Source: Hominenteromicrobium sp964531265 (GTDB lineage Bacteria; Bacillota; Clostridia; Oscillospirales; Acutalibacteraceae). Taken from it: a stretch of 64,000 nucleotides of DNA. Both the position numbers and the translations under genes were made by a program. This document shows, piece by piece, positions 50,544-59,599 of this stretch. Below the pieces are notes generated by a model. The model saw nothing but the letters and a program-made list of their open reading frames with translations, was not told where the DNA came from and searched no databases. The number at the start of each line of letters is the position of its first letter. Within the stretch, counting starts at the first letter, position 1. The stretch is taken from NCBI GenBank assembly GCA_964531265.1, contig CAZHDW010000012.1, forward strand, positions 7,025 through 71,024, read 5' to 3'.

Positions 50544-51437
50544 TTATATTTCCCAGCTGTCTGTCATGCGTACGGGCAATATTCTGCCGTTTTCGATGAG
50601 CATTTTGTCGATGCACAGATATCTTGCATTTCCGTCGTGCTCGTTCAACTTGTGGCGATGATATACCATCAGGTACATATCCTTTTCCGGAACATACAGC
50701 CAGCCGTTATGCCCCGGGCCGGTCGCAACCGTCGGATCCTCCCTGAGTATACAGGCGCTTTCGGAATATCCCTCAAAAATATTGTCGGACACCGCATAAC
50801 GGACATTATACGTGCCATCACCCCAGTTGCCGGATGACCACATGAAGTAGTACTTGCCGCTATGCTTCATGATGCAGGGCGCCTCAACATAATTTTCCGG
50901 GGTTATCTCTTTAAAGAGGCAGCCGTCCTCAAGCGGCAAAAAGCCGTCCATCGTATCGTTCAGCACACCTATGTTGCAATGCCGCCAACCGCCGTAAAGC
51001 AGGTAGATCGTCCCGTCATCGTCCTTGAAAAGATGTGCATCGATGGGCTGCGCACCGTTAATAAAGGTGCCGACAAGTGTATCCGTATAGGCTTTAAACG
51101 GCCCGCGGGGACTGTCTGAAACCGCTATTTCAAGGCCGCCCGGCTCTTCATCGGAATGGATATCGTTGCAGGCGAAGATGAGGTAATATTTCCCGTCCTT
51201 TTCGATAACCGTCGGTGCCCAAATCGCAAAGGTTGCGTTCGGGAAGCCCTCCATATCAATGATGCTTTCGCAGGTCTCCCAGTGAATAAGATCCTTTGAA
51301 TGCATTACATCGAGATTCTTCTGCTGATCGAAGGGCAGAGAATTCGTCACGTATATCCAGTATTCGCCCTCATAAAAGCGCGCCTCCGGATCGGCATACC
51401 ACTTTTGGCTGAGTGGGTTTATCAGTGTGTTTTTCAT
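50544..51437 (-). CDS. Glycoside hydrolase family 43 enzyme
   Basis: This 297-residue five-bladed propeller enzyme probably removes arabinose or xylose from plant side chains. The three catalytic acids are visible: base Asp16 in KWYADPEARF, Asp133 in GAQPIDAHLF and acid Glu185 in YVEAPCIM. WAPTVIEKDGKYYLIFA and GPGHNGW are further GH43 landmarks. No signal peptide is seen, so it acts on imported oligosaccharides. AAAGGA lies before the ATG. It stands alone with no sugar transporter adjacent. Confidence 0.93.
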   Translation of the reverse strand: MKNTLINPLSQKWYADPEARFYEGEYWIYVTNSLPFDQQKNLDVMHSKDLIHWETCESIIDMEGFPNATFAIWAPTVIEKDGKYYLIFACNDIHSDEEPGGLEIAVSDSPRGPFKAYTDTLVGTFINGAQPIDAHLFKDDDGTIYLLYGGWRHCNIGVLNDTMDGFLPLEDGCLFKEITPENYVEAPCIMKHSGKYYFMWSSGNWGDGTYNVRYAVSDNIFEGYSESACILREDPTVATGPGHNGWLYVPEKDMYLMVYHRHKLNEHDGNARYLCIDKMLIENGRILPVRMTDSWEI

Positions 51438-51588
51438 GGGATCATCCTTTCTTGGCTTATGCCCCGATTATTTGATTATAAGTTAACGCCGCCGCAAACG
51501 CAAGAGATAATTGAGCAGTCGGCGGTATAATCCCTGCCCATTTACAGACACTAACAGCATAATTTGTAAAACAAGGAGACAGGTATAT

Positions 51589-52125
51589 ATGAAAGCTACC
51601 GGAATTGTCCGTCGCATAGATGACCTTGGCAGAGTGGTGATACCTAAGGAAATACGCAGAACGATGAAGATGAGCGAGGGTACGCCGCTTGAAATCTTTA
51701 TCGACAAGGAGGGCGGAGTGATCTTTCGCAAATACTCGGCCGTGGGCGATATCAGCGAAAGCGCACAGCATGTCAGTGACTGCGTTTCAAGGGTATGCGG
51801 AGTCGGGGTAGCGGTATCGGACAGGGACCGCATAGTGGCCGCCGCCGGCATACCTCGCAGGGAGCTGCTGGACAAGCCCGTATCCAGGCGTCTGGAGGAC
51901 ATCATGAGGGCGCGCAAGCCGTTCATCCCGTCCGAGGGTGAGCTTATTCTTCCATGCGATGCCTGCTCACGCCCGGCAAGCGCCGCATTTCCGATAATCA
52001 ACTGCGGAGACATCTGCGGAATGCTCATGCTGCTGAGGGACGATTCACAGCCGACTCCGACGGTGGAAAACCTGCATCTGGCACAGCTCGGCGCAGCTTT
52101 TTTGGGCAGTGAGACGGCACAATGA
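51589..52125 (+). CDS. spoVT: SpoVT, stage V sporulation regulator
   Basis: This 178-residue protein has an N-terminal AbrB-type swapped-hairpin DNA-binding domain (MKATGIVRRIDDLGRVVIPKEIRR) and a GAF-like C-terminal domain of about 120 residues, which together define SpoVT, a regulator of forespore genes under sigma G. AAGGAG before the ATG at 51589 sets the start; 26 upstream codons are not supported. Its presence suggests the organism can or recently could form endospores. The gene is monocistronic and a weak hairpin with a T-run lies past the stop. Confidence 0.95.
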   Translation: MKATGIVRRIDDLGRVVIPKEIRRTMKMSEGTPLEIFIDKEGGVIFRKYSAVGDISESAQHVSDCVSRVCGVGVAVSDRDRIVAAAGIPRRELLDKPVSRRLEDIMRARKPFIPSEGELILPCDACSRPASAAFPIINCGDICGMLMLLRDDSQPTPTVENLHLAQLGAAFLGSETAQ

Positions 52126-52285
52126 TATTGACAAAAAGCGCATTGTCGTTAGTTCGGCCATGCGTTTTTTGTATTTTTCACAGGAAACAGGTCTTGCGAT
52201 ATCGATTTGTGCAAAAGTTTATGTGCGTTTTGCATAAAGAACGCATGGTCAAAATAGAATATCTGTATAAAATGCAATTCCGTCA

Positions 52286-52314
52286 TTGCAAACCGAGGAA
52301 TTATGGTATATAAT
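52286..52314 (+). promoter_or_regulatory. Promoter of the EF-G-like gene
   Basis: TTGCAA (52286-52291), a 17-base spacer and TATAAT (52309-52314) lie 54 bases ahead of the ATG at 52368. Confidence 0.8.
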
Positions 52315-52367
52315 TAAAACTACAATTTAAGAAAAAATTGTGAAATATATATATAAGGGGTGTTTTC

Positions 52368-54440
52368 ATGAACACGTATCAGGCAAAGAACATCATAAAT
52401 ACAGCTATGGCAGGCCACTCCGGCGCCGGCAAGACCTCCCTCGCTGAAGCAATGCTTTATCTTGCGGGCGCATCCGACCGTCGCGGCAAGATTGGCGAGG
52501 GTAATACTGTCTGTGATTACGATCCGGAAGAGATCCGCCGCAAAACATCGGTTTCCACGGCTGTTGCACCACTGGAGTGGAGAAACAAAAAGATCAATCT
52601 TCTCGACACCCCGGGTCTGTTTGACTTTGCCGGTGGTCTGAATGAAGCTGTTCGTGCGGCTGAATCCGTTATAATCGTTCTTGCAGGCAAGAGCGGTGTT
52701 TCCGTCGGTACGGAAAAGGCTTTTGCAGCAGCGGATAAGCGCGGCCTTGCAAAGTTCTTCTTTGTCAACGGCCTGTGCGATGAGGGCTCCGACTTCTACG
52801 GTGTTTTCGAAGAGCTTAAGGCAAGCTTCGGCCCGTCGGTCTGCCCGATAGTCGTTCCGTATTTTGAGAACGGCAATGCAGATAAATACATAAACATGCT
52901 TGAATACAAGGCATATGACTATTCCGGCGGCAAGCCCGTTCAGGTGCCGATGCCGGATATGGGCGCAAGACTTGAGGGTCTGCGCACAGCTATATACGAG
53001 GCTGTCGCCGAAACCAGCGACGAGCTGTTTGAAAAATACTTCTCCGGTGAGGATTTCACCCCGGAGGAGGTCATCATCGGTGTTTCTCAGGGCGTTAAAA
53101 ACGGCACTATCTCCCCTGTTTTCTGCGGCGATGCCATGCTGATGCGCGGCATGGAGCAGTTCATGGACGGTCTGTGCTGGCTGGCTCCGAGTGCAGCCGA
53201 CAAGGGCGATGAGCTCGCAGTTGACGTTGACGGTAATCCGGTAGAGATAAATGTAAACGAGGATGCAGCAGCCGCTGCCATAGTCTTTAAGACCGTGGCC
53301 GACCCGTTCATCGGCAAGCTTTCCTATGTTAAGGTGCTCTCCGGTAAAATATCCACGGAAACTCCGCTTATCAACATGCGTACGGGCAATGTTGAACGCA
53401 TCGGCAAAACAGTTATGATGTGCGGCAAGAAGCAGGAGGACGTAAAGGCAATATGCGCCGGCGATATCGGTGCTATACCGAAGCTTTCCAATGTAAACAC
53501 AGGCGATACACTTTGCGCACCCACACGTAAGGTAATTCTGGACGGCATTGAGTACCCCTCTCCCGAAATGAGCATGGCAATTGTTCCGAAGAACAAGGGC
53601 GATGAGGATAAGATAGCTCAGGGCATCATGCGTCTGGCTGAGGAAGACCCCACTATCGGCTTTGTCAATAATGTCGAGACAAAGGAAATGGTTATCTCCG
53701 GCATGGGCGAGCAGCATCTTGACGTTGTTGTTTCCAAGCTCAAGTCAAAATTCGGCGTGGATGTCACACTGCGCAACCCGCGTGTTGCATACCGCGAAAC
53801 CATCAAGAAGACTGTATCCGTACAGGGCAGACATAAGAAGCAGACCGGCGGTCACGGCCAGTTCGGTGATGTTTGGATCGAATTCTCACCGTCCGATTCC
53901 GATGATCTTGAGTTTGCAGAGCGCGTTGTTGGCGGCGCAGTTCCGAAGGGCTTTTTCCCGGCTGTTGAGAAGGGTCTGCGTGACTGTATTGCCAAGGGTC
54001 CCCTGGCAGGCTACCCCGTAGTCGGCCTCAAGGCAACCCTCTATGACGGCTCCTATCACCCCGTTGATTCCAGCGAAATGGCATTCAAAATGGCTGCTAC
54101 CATCGCTTATAAGAACGGTATGCCCCAGGCTAACCCCACACTTCTTGAGCCGTACGGCACATTGAAGTGCACTGTTCCGGATGCGAACATGGGCGATATC
54201 ATGGGTGAGGTCAACAAGCGCCGTGGTCGCGTTCTCGGCATGGAGCCGGCAGGCTCGGGCTATCAGACCGTTGAGGCTGAGGCACCTATGGCAGAGATGA
54301 GCGATTTCAGCACCTTCGTACGCCAGGTAACCCAGGGCAGAGGAAGCTTCACCTTTGAGTTCGTACGCTATGAGGAAGCTCCGGCAAACGTTGCTCAGAA
54401 GGTAATTGAGGCTGCAAAGGCCGCAGGCGAAGTCGATTAA
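52368..54440 (+). CDS. Elongation factor G paralogue (EF-G2-like)
   Basis: This 690-residue translational GTPase has all EF-G domains (G, II, III, IV with RHKKQTGGHGQFGDVW, V with MGDIMGEVNKRRGRVLGM). Its G motifs differ from those of housekeeping EF-G: G1 is AGHSGAGKTSL, G3 is DTPGLFDF, with Leu in the place of the catalytic His, and NKxD reads NGLC. It is therefore a paralogue of the EF-G2/FusA2 sort, whose role (ribosome rescue, recycling or stress) is unsettled. It has its own strong promoter and terminator and is not in a str operon with rpsL, rpsG and tuf. Confidence 0.9.
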   Translation: MNTYQAKNIINTAMAGHSGAGKTSLAEAMLYLAGASDRRGKIGEGNTVCDYDPEEIRRKTSVSTAVAPLEWRNKKINLLDTPGLFDFAGGLNEAVRAAESVIIVLAGKSGVSVGTEKAFAAADKRGLAKFFFVNGLCDEGSDFYGVFEELKASFGPSVCPIVVPYFENGNADKYINMLEYKAYDYSGGKPVQVPMPDMGARLEGLRTAIYEAVAETSDELFEKYFSGEDFTPEEVIIGVSQGVKNGTISPVFCGDAMLMRGMEQFMDGLCWLAPSAADKGDELAVDVDGNPVEINVNEDAAAAAIVFKTVADPFIGKLSYVKVLSGKISTETPLINMRTGNVERIGKTVMMCGKKQEDVKAICAGDIGAIPKLSNVNTGDTLCAPTRKVILDGIEYPSPEMSMAIVPKNKGDEDKIAQGIMRLAEEDPTIGFVNNVETKEMVISGMGEQHLDVVVSKLKSKFGVDVTLRNPRVAYRETIKKTVSVQGRHKKQTGGHGQFGDVWIEFSPSDSDDLEFAERVVGGAVPKGFFPAVEKGLRDCIAKGPLAGYPVVGLKATLYDGSYHPVDSSEMAFKMAATIAYKNGMPQANPTLLEPYGTLKCTVPDANMGDIMGEVNKRRGRVLGMEPAGSGYQTVEAEAPMAEMSDFSTFVRQVTQGRGSFTFEFVRYEEAPANVAQKVIEAAKAAGEVD

Positions 54441-54457
54441 TAATTCTGAAATTCTCG

Positions 54458-54494
54458 GCGGACATGTCCCAAGCGGATGTGTCCGCTGCTTTTT
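54458..54494 (+). terminator. Terminator of the EF-G-like gene
   Basis: A stem GCGGACA/TGTCCGC (54458-54464 with 54480-54486) is followed by TGCTTTTT. Confidence 0.75.
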
Positions 54495-54507
54495 CGCATT
54501 ATTCGTC

Positions 54508-54537
54508 TTGACACATACACCGCACACGCGATACAAT
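54508..54537 (+). promoter_or_regulatory. Promoter of the DUF1015 gene
   Basis: TTGACA (54508-54513), an 18-base spacer and TACAAT (54532-54537) lie about 35 bases ahead of the ATG at 54572. Confidence 0.75.
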
Positions 54538-54571
54538 GAACTCAACATTATCCGAAAAGAGAGGGAGCATC

Positions 54572-55873
54572 ATGGCTGATATCAAAGCCTTTCACGCATT
54601 GCGTTTTACAAGCCGTGCAGGTGCTATAGAAGAGCTTACCTGCGCACCGTACGATATCATAAGCGAGGCACAGCGTGCCGAGTATCTTGCCAAAAATGAG
54701 CACAATGTGGTGCGTCTTGAGCTTCCAAAGGGCGAAGATCCCTATAAGACTGCTGCAAGCACACTCAATAATTGGCGCGAAAACGACATTTTGAAGCCGG
54801 ATGATGACGCCGGTATTTATATTTATGAGGAAGAATTTCTCAGCGGTGTGGATCACGGCGAGAAAAAATCCCTCAAGGGCATTCTCTCCCTTGTACGCGT
54901 GGAGGATTTTTCCGCAGGAGTGGTTCTTCCGCATGAGGAGACGCTTTCCAAGGCAAAGAAGGATCGCTTTGAGCTGATGAAGGCCACAAACTGCAATTTC
55001 AGCCCGATATACTCACTTTATAATGACGAAAACGGTGAAACAAGACGCAGAATTGACAGACTTTCCGCCGGAAAGCCCGTGTATGAATTCTCCGACGGCC
55101 TTGTCACGCATCGTCTTTGGGTGGTAAACGACAAAATGGCGATAGAAGCCTTCCGCATGGATTTTGCTCCGAGAAAGCTCTATATTGCAGATGGTCACCA
55201 CCGCTATGAAACAGCGATAAATTACCGCAATTATTGCCGCGAAAACGCAGTTTGGGCACCCGGCAGCGAATTTATCATGATGATGCTTGTCGATATGGCA
55301 GATCCCGGACTGGTGGTACATCCCACTCATCGCCTGATACGCGACCTGCCGAACTTCTCCGCCGAAAAGCTAATTGCGAACTGCGCAGAGCTTTTCTCCG
55401 CCGAGACGCTCTCCGGCGTTGATGATATTCAGCCGTGCCTTGACAGGGATTACAGCGAGGGCAAGAAGTCCTTTGTGCTTGCAGCCGTGGAAAACGGCAC
55501 ACTTTCGTGCACACTGCTGTCCCTTAAGGATGACACAGCCATGTCTGCGGCTCTCCCGGAGAAGGATGAAGCCTACCGTCAGCTCGATGTAAGCGTGCTG
55601 CATACGCTCATTCTCGAAAAGGCACTCGGCATAGACAGGGAAAACCTTGCGAGCCAGAAAAACCTCACCTATACACGCTCCCTCGATGATGCGCTCAGCA
55701 GCGTTGAAGGCGGTACAGCACAGTGCGCATTCATTCTCAACCCAACCAGAGTTGAGGAAATAGGCGCAGTGGCAGCCGCCGGAGAGAAAATGCCGCAGAA
55801 ATCGACCTATTTCTATCCGAAGCTCATCACCGGACTGGTCATGAACGACCTTGAGCAGCCGGTATACGAATAA
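54572..55873 (+). CDS. DUF1015-family protein
   Basis: This 433-residue protein matches DUF1015: FHALRFTSRAG and APYDIISEAQRAEYLA at the start, YIADGHHRYETAINYR in the middle and VHPTHRLIRDL. The His- and Asp-rich DGHHRYET segment looks like a metal or phosphate site, and members have been linked to a hydantoin or serine-kinase-like fold; no role is certain. The ATG at 54572 follows GAGGGAG by four bases; twelve upstream codons overlap the promoter. It is monocistronic. Confidence 0.87.
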   Translation: MADIKAFHALRFTSRAGAIEELTCAPYDIISEAQRAEYLAKNEHNVVRLELPKGEDPYKTAASTLNNWRENDILKPDDDAGIYIYEEEFLSGVDHGEKKSLKGILSLVRVEDFSAGVVLPHEETLSKAKKDRFELMKATNCNFSPIYSLYNDENGETRRRIDRLSAGKPVYEFSDGLVTHRLWVVNDKMAIEAFRMDFAPRKLYIADGHHRYETAINYRNYCRENAVWAPGSEFIMMMLVDMADPGLVVHPTHRLIRDLPNFSAEKLIANCAELFSAETLSGVDDIQPCLDRDYSEGKKSFVLAAVENGTLSCTLLSLKDDTAMSAALPEKDEAYRQLDVSVLHTLILEKALGIDRENLASQKNLTYTRSLDDALSSVEGGTAQCAFILNPTRVEEIGAVAAAGEKMPQKSTYFYPKLITGLVMNDLEQPVYE

Positions 55874-55905
55874 TATTTCCCAAACAAAAAGAAGTCTGCG
55901 AGCAG

Positions 55906-55941
55906 AAAAAGAGCCGTGTATCCGTTTGAGATACACGGCCC
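55906..55941 (-). terminator. Terminator of the GDPD-like gene
   Basis: A ten-base stem around CCGTGTATC/GATACACGG (55914-55922 with 55930-55938) is followed on the minus strand by TTTTT. Confidence 0.85.
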
Positions 55942-55964
55942 TTCATTGTTTTACGGACAGAATA

Positions 55965-56732
55965 TTACAGGAGCTTTTTACTCTCTGTAAGCTTTTTCTC
56001 GATGGCTTCAAAATCGCTTGTGTGAGGGTACTCGGCCATATCCGGATGATACCTGAACGCCGCTTCCGCGTTTTCCGCATTCAAGGATATAGTCGCAAGC
56101 ATACAGCCACTCTCTCTTATCCTTCGGATATTCTCATCCGAGAAATCCCCCGTATAGGCATAGCATTTATCCGCATAATCCTTTACGTTGCTGAGCAGCT
56201 CCCTTGTGTAATTCCACGGAGTATCGATAAAGCGCGCCTGCGGATCTATTTTGAGTATGCGGTTTATGGCCTCCGCTCCGGCACCGTTTGTGGCATATAC
56301 CACTCTGCCCCTCATGCCGTGGCTAACCACTTCATGCGCCACATCCTCTGCATGCAAAATGCCCTCCTTGAGGTCGATATTCAGGCACATGCCCGCAAAA
56401 TAGACCAGATCAAGGGTCTGTTCAAGCGTCGGGACATGATCCTCCTCAGTCAGTTCCTCAGTCAAATGCACCCTTGCGATATCCTCATAATCGGTATCGG
56501 AAATAACATAGGTGACCGGCTCGCCCTGTTCGTTGAACCCCCTAACCTCGGCGTCGTGATTCACAATAAAAACGCCGTCAAGCGTGGTTCGGACATCCGT
56601 TTCTATCATGTCAGCACCCTTTTGCGCCGCAAGCCTGTAGGCCGCAAGCGTATTTGAATGCACATTTCCCGTAACAAAGCCCTGATGCGCGGAGGATATC
56701 CACGTCTTTCCGTTTTTCCAGCCGGAGCTCAT
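55965..56732 (-). CDS. Glycerophosphodiester phosphodiesterase-like protein with altered active-site motif
   Basis: The 255-residue TIM barrel matches GDPD enzymes, which split glycerophosphodiesters into glycerol 3-phosphate and an alcohol: SAHQGFVTGNVHSNTLAAYRLA, GADMIETDVRTTLDGVFIVNHD and LNIDLKEG. Both catalytic His (16 and the one in NHD) and the metal-binding Glu and Asp of IETDV are kept. The usual HRG is HQG and the usual PENT is HSNT, losing an Arg that holds phosphate. A changed substrate is possible. No signal peptide is seen. Confidence 0.85.
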   Translation of the reverse strand: MSSGWKNGKTWISSAHQGFVTGNVHSNTLAAYRLAAQKGADMIETDVRTTLDGVFIVNHDAEVRGFNEQGEPVTYVISDTDYEDIARVHLTEELTEEDHVPTLEQTLDLVYFAGMCLNIDLKEGILHAEDVAHEVVSHGMRGRVVYATNGAGAEAINRILKIDPQARFIDTPWNYTRELLSNVKDYADKCYAYTGDFSDENIRRIRESGCMLATISLNAENAEAAFRYHPDMAEYPHTSDFEAIEKKLTESKKLL

Positions 56733-56823
56733 ACCAACTTCCCCTTTGCTTGCCGTTATACTTTAACGGTATTATTTGAGGTCATTGTAGCACCAAAGGA
56801 CGGAAATTTCAACTCAATCAGGC

Positions 56824-57471
56824 TTATATTTTTCTGCCGGATGCGGCCTCGAAATGATACTTTACAATGCCGAGATCAAGCTTTGTGTAGAAGCCCTTGC
56901 CGCAGGTGGCCCTGACCTCTTCGCTTGGCAGAAGCTCTATTTTGAACTTCTGCTGATTCATAGCCGTCGGTGCAAGCATTGCACCCTTCATGCCGTTTTT
57001 GAACCACTCCGGCATATCATCGGCCTTGCACAGCTCTTCCATTGGCTTGCTGCTATGCGGCACACCGACATTCTCTCCATAGCCCAGAGAAATAATGCAG
57101 CCGAGCTTTTCGCCCTTTTTGACCTCGGCGCTGCTTGTACCGTGCGTCATGGCGACCCAGCAGGTGTTAAGACCAAGCTCCTGCGCCTTAAGCACAAGCT
57201 GCTCTCCGTAATACCCGAGCTGTTCCTCAAGCGATACGGACTTTTTGCCGACAAGCGCAATGTAATTTTTAACCCCGGTAAATTTTCCGTAATGCGCCAT
57301 AAATGAATCAAAGCATTTAGGCTCGTCACAGCACAGTTGAATGTGAAGACCCGTTCTTCGGTTGATATCCTCCGCCATAGCTCTGAGCTCGTTCAGCTTT
57401 TCCGACTCAATTCGCACATCCTTATACTGACGCACACTGTGTCTCTGCTCCATTATTGTCATGATATCCAT
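56824..57471 (-). CDS. Nitroreductase-family FMN oxidoreductase
   Basis: This 215-residue protein starts with the family pattern IMEQRHSVRQYKD, whose Arg and Ser bind FMN phosphate, and has GYYGEQLVLKAQELGLNTCWVAM and the C-terminal APTAMNQQKF and LDLGIVKYHFEAAS. Members reduce nitro compounds, quinones or flavins with NAD(P)H. GGAGG lies before the ATG. It is 21 bases past an ArsR-family regulator in the same direction, so both form one operon. Confidence 0.9.
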   Translation of the reverse strand: MDIMTIMEQRHSVRQYKDVRIESEKLNELRAMAEDINRRTGLHIQLCCDEPKCFDSFMAHYGKFTGVKNYIALVGKKSVSLEEQLGYYGEQLVLKAQELGLNTCWVAMTHGTSSAEVKKGEKLGCIISLGYGENVGVPHSSKPMEELCKADDMPEWFKNGMKGAMLAPTAMNQQKFKIELLPSEEVRATCGKGFYTKLDLGIVKYHFEAASGRKI

Positions 57472-57492
57472 AATTGACCTCCATTAATTATG

Positions 57493-57849
57493 TTATTCCT
57501 CGCCGTTCCTGTTCGGCAAAGCCTTTAAGATGTCCCTTGCAAGCTGCAAGGTGCTTATAAGAAGCTCAAGCTGCTCCGTTTCGGGGTCAAAATAATAGTA
57601 ATTCTTTGTCCCCTCTTTTCTCACCTTTACAATGCCCGCCTCTTTCATTATCCTCAAATGGTGCGACACCGCAGGTCGGGAAAGATTCGTTTTGGACGTT
57701 ATCTCCCCCACACGAACTCCGCTGCAATTGCCTATTTTTATCATTTCGAGAATTATGTGCATCCTTGTTTCATCGCCGATGGCCGACAGCATTTTTCTGC
57801 ACGTCGCAAAGTCCTCCGTAAGCTCAATGATTTCTCCCCGAGTTCCCAT
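57493..57849 (-). CDS. ArsR-family transcriptional regulator
   Basis: This 118-residue winged-helix protein shows the ArsR pattern: MLSAIGDETRMHIILEMI, VGEITSKTNLSRPAVSHHLRIMKEAGIVKVRKEGTKNYYYF. The metal-binding ELCVCDL motif is absent, so it probably senses something other than arsenic or cadmium, perhaps a redox signal or organic ligand. The ATG at 57849 follows GCGAGGG. It is the first gene before the nitroreductase, which it likely represses together with itself. Confidence 0.9.
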   Translation of the reverse strand: MGTRGEIIELTEDFATCRKMLSAIGDETRMHIILEMIKIGNCSGVRVGEITSKTNLSRPAVSHHLRIMKEAGIVKVRKEGTKNYYYFDPETEQLELLISTLQLARDILKALPNRNGEE

Positions 57850-57937
57850 ATTCACCCTCGCTTTCGTCAAAAGGATTAAACCGATTGAATTATAGCATAT
57901 GTTTTCCCAAAAAGCTCATTGGTAAAGAAAATCGAGA

Positions 57938-57968
57938 CGAAAGGGAGCACACCGCCCGGTATGCTCCC
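57938..57968 (-). terminator. Hairpin at the end of the 506-residue ORF
   Basis: A stem GGGAGCA/TGCTCCC with inner ACC/GGT (57943-57968) follows the stop codon on the minus strand. The T-run is short (TTTC), so strength is uncertain. Confidence 0.55.
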
Positions 57969-57973
57969 CTGCT

Positions 57974-59494
57974 TTAAATAATATTAACCGTTATGTCCTC
58001 CATGGTTTTGGCACGGAAAACAGCGCGCCACTCCACGTTTTTGGGCGGCTCGTAGTGCAGAGACGACACGGCACAATGCATGCCCGGCGTCGTTCTCGGC
58101 ACCGCTGATACTGACACCGCTGTCGGGCCGTCAGCACCGCCGATTATTCCAATGACAGCCGCTTCGGAGGACAGCTCCTGCTTCTTTTTCCTCGCACGCG
58201 GACTGTCGCTTGGTGCACAATCGCGCAAAAACAGTCTGCCACCCTCTATCTCCGGAGAAACAGAGTAGCTCATACCGCACATACATCTCGGATATTCCAT
58301 GTCCGAATTGCCAAAGGCATGTTCGGGCAGTTCCTGCGTCTCATTTCCGATGACCGTAACAGTGTATTCCCGTCCGTCAAAGGGGTCTGTTACAGTCACA
58401 CTGCCGCCGACATCCGGTGTCAAAAAGCGCCGCGCGGTAATGCTTTCCTCTTCCCTTTCGAATCTGACAGACAGCCCGGAGATATCCTCAGCGACGATGT
58501 CCGCTGCCGGGAAAACGCTTCTGGCTATCATCCAGCCCTTCGAGCGATCAAGCCCGTAATGCTCCAGAACATACTCGGCCTCGCCGTCCCGCGTTTCACC
58601 GTCAGGTATCAGCTCCGGCGGTATCCACACAAGACCATAGCCCACGCTTCTGCCTATCTCTCCGTCATTTAATATCAGAGTACAGTTAAAATCAACATTC
58701 AGCGGATGCTCACGCGCCATTTCCTCACGCTGTTGCTCCGTGCAATCCTGCTCATATTCAAGCTGAAACGCCCATTTATCGATGTACGCGGATAATTCTT
58801 CCGGCTCTGCCTGCTTGAAGGCGTCCATAACCACGCCCTCATCACAAAGATAAACGGCAGCTATTTTCCATTTTTCCTCGCCCCACATAAAGTCGCGGTT
58901 CACCGTTATCTCCTTGCCCGGCTCACCGTCATTCGGCAAAAATTCGCCGTTGCAGGTCACTCTCCACTCGGTGGGTGTGGCCGGCTGTGCCGCAGGATTC
59001 ATATCCTCGTCGTAATAATCCTCGGTATATTCTATCTCGGACAGATCAAATTCCGCCTGAAGCGCTTTGATATATTCAAAGGTGCTCTGCATTGGTGTCA
59101 GCGAAAAAGCATTTTTCAGCTTATCGAGCACAGCTTTTTGCTCATTCGTCGCAGGACAATCGAGCAAATACGCCTTGAATTGCTCCTCATCCCACGCATA
59201 GCACTGCTCTATCGCTGCCATGTCGCCGCAGAACAGTAGCATCTCCAGCAAGTCCTTCAGATTTCTCGCAATCGGATGCACGCAGTCTCCGAAATCCATC
59301 GGATTTACCAAAAAAATCATCTCGCCGAATTTCGGCACGGTGCAGTAATGTATTCCGTCAACGCCTGCCCAGCCGAGGATATTCGCATCTTTCGGTGTGC
59401 AATAGTAGGGATATCTGTTGATTTGATGTGGCTCAAAGCCCACCAGTGAAAGCTCATCCCCGAGCTCTGTAAGCCTTTCATAATCAATACTCAT
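57974..59494 (-). CDS. Unknown soluble 506-residue protein with a GGADGPT motif
   Basis: No family is recognised. The protein is acidic, has no signal peptide and no clear membrane helix. The first ~130 residues form a globular region (GFEPHQINRYPYYC, GWAGVDGIHYCTVPKFGEMIFLV) resembling SMI1/KNR4-like or immunity-type proteins in tone only. Two similar segments appear later (CNGEFLPNDGEPGKE and CTLILNDGEIGRS), suggesting a repeat. Near residue 450 lies IIGIIGGADGPTAVSV-like sequence (AAVIGIIGGADGPTAV), the hallmark of the membrane beta subunit of Na+-pumping decarboxylases (OadB), here in a soluble setting. GAGGTG precedes the ATG at 59494. It is monocistronic. Confidence 0.75.
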   Translation of the reverse strand: MSIDYERLTELGDELSLVGFEPHQINRYPYYCTPKDANILGWAGVDGIHYCTVPKFGEMIFLVNPMDFGDCVHPIARNLKDLLEMLLFCGDMAAIEQCYAWDEEQFKAYLLDCPATNEQKAVLDKLKNAFSLTPMQSTFEYIKALQAEFDLSEIEYTEDYYDEDMNPAAQPATPTEWRVTCNGEFLPNDGEPGKEITVNRDFMWGEEKWKIAAVYLCDEGVVMDAFKQAEPEELSAYIDKWAFQLEYEQDCTEQQREEMAREHPLNVDFNCTLILNDGEIGRSVGYGLVWIPPELIPDGETRDGEAEYVLEHYGLDRSKGWMIARSVFPAADIVAEDISGLSVRFEREEESITARRFLTPDVGGSVTVTDPFDGREYTVTVIGNETQELPEHAFGNSDMEYPRCMCGMSYSVSPEIEGGRLFLRDCAPSDSPRARKKKQELSSEAAVIGIIGGADGPTAVSVSAVPRTTPGMHCAVSSLHYEPPKNVEWRAVFRAKTMEDITVNII

Positions 59495-59540
59495 AGCAGT
59501 TCACCTCTATGAGCTATTGTAGCACAGCTTTATGAATAAA

Positions 59541-59586
59541 TAAAGCAAAGCATGGAGGCAACGCCGCTTATGCATTGCCTCCATGC
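59541..59586 (-). terminator. Terminator of the flavodoxin operon
   Basis: A perfect 12-base stem GCATGGAGGCAA/TTGCCTCCATGC (59550-59561 with 59575-59586) is followed on the minus strand by a T-rich tail. Confidence 0.85.
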
Positions 59587-59599
59587 CATTGATGAAGCG

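Noticed and set aside
52320..53717. 465-codon antisense frame over the EF-G-like gene
   Set aside because: It is a shadow of a strongly coding gene in another frame; the product has no motifs and no ribosome site.
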